From the NCBI GenBank assembly GCA_050180235.1, contig JBFXEJ010000015.1:1-64000 (forward strand): 64,000 nt of DNA, in the 5' to 3' direction. Within the stretch, counting starts at the first letter, position 1. Each line of letters begins with the position of its first letter. Positions 58,478 to 64,000 of the stretch are shown in pieces. The position numbers and the translations under genes were made by a program. The stretch comes from JAABRU01 sp050180235 (GTDB taxonomy: Bacteria; Desulfobacterota; Desulfobacteria; Desulfobacterales; Desulfococcaceae). Under the pieces are notes generated by a model, which had not been told where the DNA came from, did no database searches, and worked only from the letters and a program-made list of their open reading frames with translations.

Positions 58478-58727
58478 ACAGTTTTTTCTCCTTCAACCTT
58501 GATCTTCTTACCGAAATTATTCGTATGGCTGTGTCCCGCAATGTATAAACAGCGGTCCATAACCTGTTTTCATGCTTTCCGATCAGAATCCAGCTATTTT
58601 CAATGGGATGTGGTGCATAAATCATTACTCTGTGCGCATCCTGCCAAAGATTTTTCGCTGTTTCAAAATCAATGCCATGCTTCTCATGGTTTGTGATGCT
58701 TTTGTTATGATCCCATTCAAATAACAT
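58446..58727 (-). CDS. brnT: BrnT-like toxin
   Basis: 93 residues, DUF497/BrnT family: FEWDHNKSITNHEKHGIDFETAKNLWQD, RLWTAVYTLRDTAIRIISVRRSR. BrnT has a RelE-like fold and is a ribonuclease toxin neutralised by BrnA. First gene of the overlapping pair. Confidence 0.88.
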   Translation of the reverse strand: MLFEWDHNKSITNHEKHGIDFETAKNLWQDAHRVMIYAPHPIENSWILIGKHENRLWTAVYTLRDTAIRIISVRRSRLKEKKLYEKKSICQKQ

Positions 58728-59070
58728 AATTCATTAAAAAGAATAGTGCTCTGTCAAGGTTACGCTGACGGGTAAAAATGCCTTTGGTTTGGACAGTCAC
58801 AGGAAAAACAACCCGTCATTTCTTCTATGTTTTATGCTCTCCAGTGCGGAAATTCTCTCCTGCAATCTCATTGCCAGTTCATATTCTCCAGATCATTCAA
58901 TATATAGTTTTTGAAGAAAACAAATTTGGGGTTTCCGGCAGGTTGGGTTGAGGAACTAAACCAAACAAACTCAAAGTGTTGGGTTTCACTCTGTTCAACC
59001 CGGTCTAACCAAGACAATTATCTTAAAGGCTATATACCATTATTAAGATATTCAGAAGATTTAATAGTAC
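58728..59070. other. Intergenic region before the 83-bp array
   Basis: One imperfect inverted repeat near 58937-59010 (GGTTGGGTTGAGGAAC / GTTCAACCCGGTCTAACC). No gene seen. Confidence 0.4.
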
Positions 59071-59803
59071 AAACACGAATTACACCAATTGCACGAATTA
59101 TGATTTATGCAATTCGTGTGGATTCGTGTTATTCGTGGCTGATATACTGTTTTAGCCACGAATTGCACCAATTGCACGAATTTTGTTTTGTGCAATTCGT
59201 GTGGATTCGTGTTATTCGTGGCTGATATACTGTTTTAGCCACGAATTGCACCAATTGCACGAATTATGATTTATGCAATTCGTGTGGATTCGTGTCATTC
59301 GTGGCTGATATACTGTTTTAGCCACGAATGGCACCAATTGCACGAATCTTGTTTTGTGCAATTCGTGTGGATTCGTGTCATTCGTGGCGGATATACTGTT
59401 TTAGCCACGAATGGCACCAATTGCACGAATTATGATTTATGCAATTCGTATGGATTCGTGTCATTCGTGGCTGATATACTGTTTTAACCACGAATTGCAC
59501 CAATTGCACGAATTATGATTTATGCAATTCGTGTGGATTCGTGTCATTCGTGGCTGATATACTGTTTTAACCACGAATTGCACCAATTGCACGAATTATG
59601 ATTTATGCAATTCGTGTGGATTCGTGTCATTCGTGGCTGATATACTGTTTTAGCCACGAATTGCACCAATTGCACGAATCTTGTTTTGTGCAATTCGTGT
59701 GGATTCGTGTCATTCGTGGCTGATATACTGTTTTAGCCACGAATTGCACCAATTGCACGAATCTTGTTTTGTGCAATTCGTGTTATTCGTGTTATTTGTG
59801 GCT
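59071..59803. repeat. 83-bp tandem array, about nine units, each a hairpin
   Basis: Units start at 59155, 59238, 59321, 59404, 59487, 59570, 59653 and 59736, with a first variant unit at about 59071; the period is exactly 83. Each unit runs GCCACGAATTGCACCAATTGCACGAAT...GCAATTCGTGTGGATTCGTGT(C/T)ATTCGTGGC, then CTGATATACTGTTTTA. The two arms of each unit pair with each other. Sequence differences among units are few and shared in patches. Not a CRISPR: no unique spacers. Confidence 0.92.
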
Positions 59804-59836
59804 GATTATCTGTCTGCAATATGATTTCTCCATGTT

Positions 59837-60985
59837 TTACTTCGGATATTTCTTATTTTGAACTATCTTTCTTAAAAAAGAAAAAGTCTCATCCGCACAC
59901 CTTTCCCATGAATAAGCCTGAGATTTATGAAATGCAGACCACGCTGCCTGTTCTCTCAAAGTGGGATTTTCAATAAAAAAACGCAATACCTCAGTAATTT
60001 CATCAGGTTTTTCAGGATCAAAATAACTTTTGACCTTTCCCAATATTTCAGGCATCGGCCCTCTGTCAGAACAGGCTATTGGTAAACCTGATGCCATAGC
60101 TTCCAAAAGAATATTGGGCATATTTTCACAACTGGATGCAAAAATAAACGCATCTGCTTTATGATAATAATCAGACAATTGAGAATAAGGCACAGCACCT
60201 TTATATCTGATAAAGTTTTCATGAGGATCAACTTTTCTTATTGTCTGTTTTAAACGCTTTAACGCGGGCGGATATTCAGGACCGACTAAATCAAGTGCAA
60301 CTGGTATTCCTTGTTTTCTAAGTTTTGCAACTGCATCAGCTACATACCATTGATGTTTATATACAGTAATAATAGATACATATAAAAATCGGAAAGGATT
60401 TGAAAATGAATATTTGTCAATGGATTTCTGAGAGCGTGGAGTCTGGCAGAACTGAAAATTTATACCATGAGGAATAACAGCCTGCAATCCTTTTATGTTT
60501 ATTTTCTGTTTCACAACAGAACGTGCATATTCTGTAAGAAAAATCACTCCATCTGCTTTCCGAAAAGTCCTGCCCTGACCATAAAATAGCAATAATAAAC
60601 GGAAAAATGCCATAGAAAAAAAATATCTCTGCATTTCACGATATTCAAAGGGCAATAAATTTCGCGACATTGTGACAAATGGTCTGAAATCCCCTGTATA
60701 AAGTCCTCCGGGTACAAACAGAACATCACAGTGCTGCTGAGCCAAATGTGAAAGTTTTATTTTTTGCCAATAAAAACGGGAAAAAAGTCCTTTATTCAAA
60801 AAAGGTTCGAATATAAGTTTAAGCCAAGATTTTTCTGTAGGCAGTTTTTGAAGCGTTTGCTCGCCTCCCCATACAATAATTTCTTTAAAACTATGTTTTA
60901 CCGGCTCGGCTGTCTTCAAGATTTCCACAAGATGAGTTAATCCCCCGCCTGCCCTTAAATTTGAAGCATCAATTCCGATTCGCAT
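59837..60985 (-). CDS. Glycosyltransferase family 4
   Basis: 382 residues; TTAGGAGAAA precedes the ATG. GT-B fold: MRIGIDASNLRAGGGLTHLVEIL at the acceptor side, VIPHGINF linker, FRFLYVSIITVYKHQWYVADAVAKL, and the donor Glu-x7-Glu site ASSCENMPNILLEAMASGLPIACSDRGPMPEIL. It adds a sugar to the growing surface glycan; the sugar is unknown. The start lies 15 bases after the asparagine synthase stop, in the same transcript. Confidence 0.87.
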   Translation of the reverse strand: MRIGIDASNLRAGGGLTHLVEILKTAEPVKHSFKEIIVWGGEQTLQKLPTEKSWLKLIFEPFLNKGLFSRFYWQKIKLSHLAQQHCDVLFVPGGLYTGDFRPFVTMSRNLLPFEYREMQRYFFSMAFFRLLLLFYGQGRTFRKADGVIFLTEYARSVVKQKINIKGLQAVIPHGINFQFCQTPRSQKSIDKYSFSNPFRFLYVSIITVYKHQWYVADAVAKLRKQGIPVALDLVGPEYPPALKRLKQTIRKVDPHENFIRYKGAVPYSQLSDYYHKADAFIFASSCENMPNILLEAMASGLPIACSDRGPMPEILGKVKSYFDPEKPDEITEVLRFFIENPTLREQAAWSAFHKSQAYSWERCADETFSFLRKIVQNKKYPK

Positions 60986-61000
60986 TAATTTTCTCCTAAT

Positions 61001-62878
61001 TTAATTTGACAAAGATACCTTGTATTCCCGCCGCCACAATTCAAACATCGTTAAGGCAAACAAACGGTTTGTATTTGCATACCCATGTTCCTGAGCAACG
61101 ATTAAGGATCTAATCATATTTTTATTAAACAGAGAGGGATCAGCATGCTGCAAGACGGATTTCATATAACTTCCCCATTCTCCCTTAAACCAGTCGGCCA
61201 AAGGCATGGTAAAACCCTGTTTTCTTTTCAGATCTAAAGATTTCGGCAGGAGACGCTGTGCCAATCTGCGCGGCAATATTTTCCGATCTGTTTCTGTTGC
61301 CTTAAAAAAATCCGGTACACGTCCAAAAGCAAATTCGATAATACGATAATCCAAGAACGGAGCTCGCAGTTCAAGAGAAGCCAGCATAGCGGCTCGGTCT
61401 GTTTTTACCAGATAGCCATCCGCAAGCGTGGATTTAAAATCAGCTTCCATTGCCTGATGGAGAGGAGAATGACCATCTTCGCACAGGCGGGATTTATATG
61501 TTTCAGGCTTTAATTGGAAATTGTATTCTTTCATTATAGGTGATAACAGCCGGGAACGTGACCATTGATCAAAATATAAATTTACATGAGCAATGTTATA
61601 AGAGGTATCGCCTGCAAATCCGATGATATGGTTACGCCCCTGAATACCCGGAGGCAATATATGTGCTGCCGCAAATCCCAAACCCTGCCGAAGTAACTTT
61701 GGAATAAACCGTCTTAAACGGGACATTCTCTGTATCCATGAATAATGATTGTATCCGCCAAACAATTCATCTCCACCATCTCCGCTTAATGCTACGGTAA
61801 CATGCCTGCGTATCAGTTTTGAGAGCAGATAAGTCGGCACAATGGCATGATCTGCGATGGGTTCATCATATTGTCTGGCTAATTCCGGCATCAATTCAAC
61901 AGTAGTCGGTTCGGCGGCAAGTTCGGTGTGCTGTGTTCCAAAATAATCCGCCACCAGACGGGCAAAAGGACCTTCATCTGATTTTCCGTGTCCCGGAAAC
62001 GAGACCGTAAAGGTTTTGACGGGATGAGATGATATATGGGCGGCCATAGAGGTAATCAGGCTGGAATCAATCCCGCCGCTTAACAGAACACCTACAGGAA
62101 CATCTGCAATCATCTGCCGCTGAACTGCATCTTTCAATAAGGATTGAAAATCGTTTGTAAGTTCTTCAACAGAAATATTCTGTTGCAAAAGCGGTTCCGG
62201 CAAATTCCAGTACTGCCATGTATGCAGATGATCCGTTTCAATTTCATAGGTCAAAGCATATCCGGGAAGTATTTTGTATACGTCTTTAATCATACACATC
62301 TCTCCCGGAACATAACCATACGCAAGATAGTGATCCAGTGCATCAATGTTGAGATTTCGGGGAAATTTAGGAGCAGACATAAGGGCTTTGAGTTCTGAAG
62401 CAAACATCAGGCTTTTGTTTGTGTGCTGATAAAAAAGCGGTTTTTCTCCTGCCCGATCACGGGCGAGAAATAAACGGCGAAGTCTGCTGTCATACAGGCA
62501 AAAGGCAAACATGCCGTTTAATTTGGATAAACAGTTCACTCCCCATGCCCGGTATGCTTCCAAAATGACTTCTGTGTCACTGGCAGTGCGGAACTGATGC
62601 CCTTTTTTTTCCAAATTTTGTTTCAGTTCAAGATAATTATAGATTTCTCCGTTAAAAACAATGGTGAACTGACCGGATATATCCTGCATGGGCTGATGTC
62701 CGCCCGGAGAAAGATCAATGATTGCAAGACGGCGATGAGCCAACCCTGCCTGACCATCTTCTGACCACCATATTCCCGCGTCATCCGGTCCCCGGTGAAT
62801 CATGGTATCCCGCATGGTCAGTAAAACAGAGCGTTCATGTTTTATTCGATTAGATGCTATTCCGATTATTCCGCACAT
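61001..62878 (-). CDS. asnB: Glutamine-hydrolysing asparagine synthase
   Basis: 625 residues. Met-Cys-Gly-Ile at the N-terminus gives the catalytic Cys2 of the class II amidotransferase (MCGIIGIASN; HRRLAIIDLSPGGHQPM; FNGEIYNYLELK). The synthetase half has the PP-loop VGVLLSGGIDSSLI and VALSGDGGDELFGGYNHY. Copies like this in polysaccharide loci often amidate a sugar acid or act in an O-antigen pathway rather than making free asparagine. Upstream of the GT4 gene in one operon. Confidence 0.92.
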   Translation of the reverse strand: MCGIIGIASNRIKHERSVLLTMRDTMIHRGPDDAGIWWSEDGQAGLAHRRLAIIDLSPGGHQPMQDISGQFTIVFNGEIYNYLELKQNLEKKGHQFRTASDTEVILEAYRAWGVNCLSKLNGMFAFCLYDSRLRRLFLARDRAGEKPLFYQHTNKSLMFASELKALMSAPKFPRNLNIDALDHYLAYGYVPGEMCMIKDVYKILPGYALTYEIETDHLHTWQYWNLPEPLLQQNISVEELTNDFQSLLKDAVQRQMIADVPVGVLLSGGIDSSLITSMAAHISSHPVKTFTVSFPGHGKSDEGPFARLVADYFGTQHTELAAEPTTVELMPELARQYDEPIADHAIVPTYLLSKLIRRHVTVALSGDGGDELFGGYNHYSWIQRMSRLRRFIPKLLRQGLGFAAAHILPPGIQGRNHIIGFAGDTSYNIAHVNLYFDQWSRSRLLSPIMKEYNFQLKPETYKSRLCEDGHSPLHQAMEADFKSTLADGYLVKTDRAAMLASLELRAPFLDYRIIEFAFGRVPDFFKATETDRKILPRRLAQRLLPKSLDLKRKQGFTMPLADWFKGEWGSYMKSVLQHADPSLFNKNMIRSLIVAQEHGYANTNRLFALTMFELWRREYKVSLSN

Positions 62879-62917
62879 ATATTGTAATCCTGACAGAACA
62901 TACTGAAAAGCAAAAAA

Positions 62918-63345
62918 TTATTTGGCATTGTTTTTTTCTGTCCATTTATCATTTTTCTCATAACCAAGAAGAATCAATTCTTGTCCTGCATATTTATTAA
63001 AAATATGCTTCGCCTCAGAAGAAAAATGATTCTTCCAGTCACCGGCAATTCCCTTACGCAAAAAGAATTTTTTATTTTGAATCCCCCGTTTTCTGTTTGT
63101 CAAATTTTCAAAAGAGTAATTTTTTTCAATAGATAGCAATTTTTCCATATTAGGCTGTTCACCCGTAATTTTCCAAATAGCTGTCCCCAATGTAGATGAA
63201 ACAATCCTTTTTTTTCTTTTGTAAAAAGATATTCAATAAAAGCTGGAAGATTTCTTTTTATATTTTCATAATCATTCAATTTATATGAAAGTCTTAAAAA
63301 AACAATAATCCCAATATATTGCTGAACATCAAACCATTAGGTTGT
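62918..63345 (-). pseudogene. Sulfotransferase remnant
   Basis: The open part (63190-62918) encodes the C-terminal end of a sulfotransferase: FFLRKGIAGDWKNHFSSEAKHIFNKYAGQELILLGYE is the family's Gly-x-x-Gly-Asp-Trp-Lys-Asn PAPS-binding block. Upstream, one frame away, IGIIVFLRLSYKLND and NLPAFIEYLF look like an earlier part of the fold. There is no start codon or N-terminal P-loop, and a frameshift near 63190 separates the parts. A decayed gene that once sulfated the glycan, by inference. Confidence 0.65.
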
Positions 63346-63426
63346 ATTGGTATCGCAAAAAGATTTTCAATTTTCGTTGAACCCGTCAGGACAAGTCCGT
63401 TATATAAAAATAATTAATTATAGAAG

Positions 63427-64000
63427 TTATCTGATTATAAAACCGGAATCTCGATTGCTAACCAAATTATTTTTTTTTAAGTTATAGTTAGTTGTTTTGA
63501 TAATAAAAATAATATAAATAAAATTTAATGCTATACCTAAATATACCCATGATTTAAGAAAATTCATAAAATCAGAACGTACTGAATTTAATATACCAAA
63601 AATAAAAGTAAGATAAAATATTCCATAAATATTGCTGCCTTTTATCCATTTCAGATAAATAAAATTTGCAATACAGCCTAATATAAAATGTATAACAAAA
63701 CAGCCAACCAGCCCATTTGAATAAATTGCTTCTGCTAAAATGCCAAAATCCTGTCCTCGCCAATGTAACTCATCATGAAGTTTCAGCACTAAAGGCATTC
63801 CAAACAAATATTCCCCCCAAAAAAATTCAGGGAAAAACATATTTCCAATTGCCTGAAAATAATTATAGTAACCTTGCTCACCATACAGCGTAATATATTT
63901 AGCCATCTGAGTATTAACATGTATAGTTGTTACAGGAGCTATAATTCTTTCCACTGTATTATACAAACTATAAGAAACTTCATTTTCTAAAACAACATTC
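63427..64000 (-). CDS. Wzy-like O-antigen/oligosaccharide polymerase, C-terminal part
   Basis: The frame is open to the window edge (191 codons visible, start outside). Several hydrophobic helices near the end (GLVGCFVIHFILGCIANFIYLKW; GIFYLTFIFGIL; YLGIALNFIYIIFII) and a large loop with FFWGEYLFGMP. Composition and helix pattern fit an O-antigen polymerase or similar integral membrane protein; there is no sharp motif. It is more AT-rich than its neighbours, as such genes often are. Confidence 0.55.
   Translation of the reverse strand, partial: NVVLENEVSYSLYNTVERIIAPVTTIHVNTQMAKYITLYGEQGYYNYFQAIGNMFFPEFFWGEYLFGMPLVLKLHDELHWRGQDFGILAEAIYSNGLVGCFVIHFILGCIANFIYLKWIKGSNIYGIFYLTFIFGILNSVRSDFMNFLKSWVYLGIALNFIYIIFIIKTTNYNLKKNNLVSNRDSGFIIR

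Noticed and set aside
58911..59487. Open frames through the 83-bp array
   Set aside because: They exist because the repeat lacks stops in some frames; the predicted peptides are only the repeat translated.
59071..59803. CRISPR array
   Set aside because: The period is constant but the whole 83 bp is repeated, with no unique spacers; units are self-complementary tandem repeats. No cas genes nearby.

Overview
The window looks like chromosomal DNA from a large-genome deltaproteobacterium of the Desulfobacterales type (Desulfonema or multicellular magnetotactic relatives). This is an inference. It rests on moderate GC, secreted cohesin/dockerin proteins, many hybrid sensor kinases, Rpn-like nuclease genes and an extreme density of small inverted-repeat elements. 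No rRNA, tRNA or CRISPR array was seen.

Left part (about 0.7-24.5 kb, mostly + strand) is a secretome island. It holds a PEP-CTERM protein and six exported proteins with cohesin-like domains, joined to beta-propeller-like, leucine-rich-repeat, beta-helix, pre-peptidase or fibronectin-like modules. Five of the six also carry a dockerin, and one dockerin gene overlaps a FadL-like outer-membrane protein gene. Embedded here is a regulatory module at 16.0-21.7 kb: a lipoprotein, an ECF-type sigma factor, a palindromic hairpin array, a soluble zf-HC2 anti-sigma-like protein, and a membrane-anchored CHAT (caspase-like) protein with an in-frame TGA. A motif with fixed spacing, TGTAAG-N17-CGTATA, occurs seven times. 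It lies in front of the anti-sigma gene, the PEP-CTERM gene, the LRR-cohesin gene (four copies) and the fibronectin-cohesin gene. I propose this as the sigma factor's regulon and as the window's best candidate for an undescribed system.

Middle part (24.8-43.9 kb) is mostly housekeeping and signalling: PlsC-type acyltransferase, LspA, an ABC-type substrate-binding lipoprotein with sensor kinase and three receiver-containing proteins, a divergent CarB-like protein whose second ATP-grasp half looks eroded, a membrane-tethered binding protein, a TrkA-linked potassium channel, a DNA methyltransferase fused to an Mrr-like nuclease domain, a radical SAM protein and PrmA.

Right part (44.3-64 kb, - strand) is a surface-glycan island. 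PglE-, PglD- and PglC-like genes suggest a diacetamido-sugar initiating branch. FnlA/FnlB/FnlC plus a WbuB-like transferase form a UDP-N-acetyl-L-fucosamine branch. A second glycosyltransferase, an asparagine synthase, a sulfotransferase remnant and a Wzy-like polymerase (cut by the window edge) follow. Toxin-antitoxin and selfish genes are interspersed: BrnT/BrnA, nucleotidyltransferase pairs, an Rpn nuclease with a truncated tail duplicate, an AAA-ATPase/nuclease and a GxxExxY protein. The acetyltransferase gene carries a ten-base G tract (possible phase variation).

Almost every intergenic gap is filled by short hairpin/MITE-like repeats of about ten families, including an 83-bp unit repeated about nine times at 59.07-59.80 kb.
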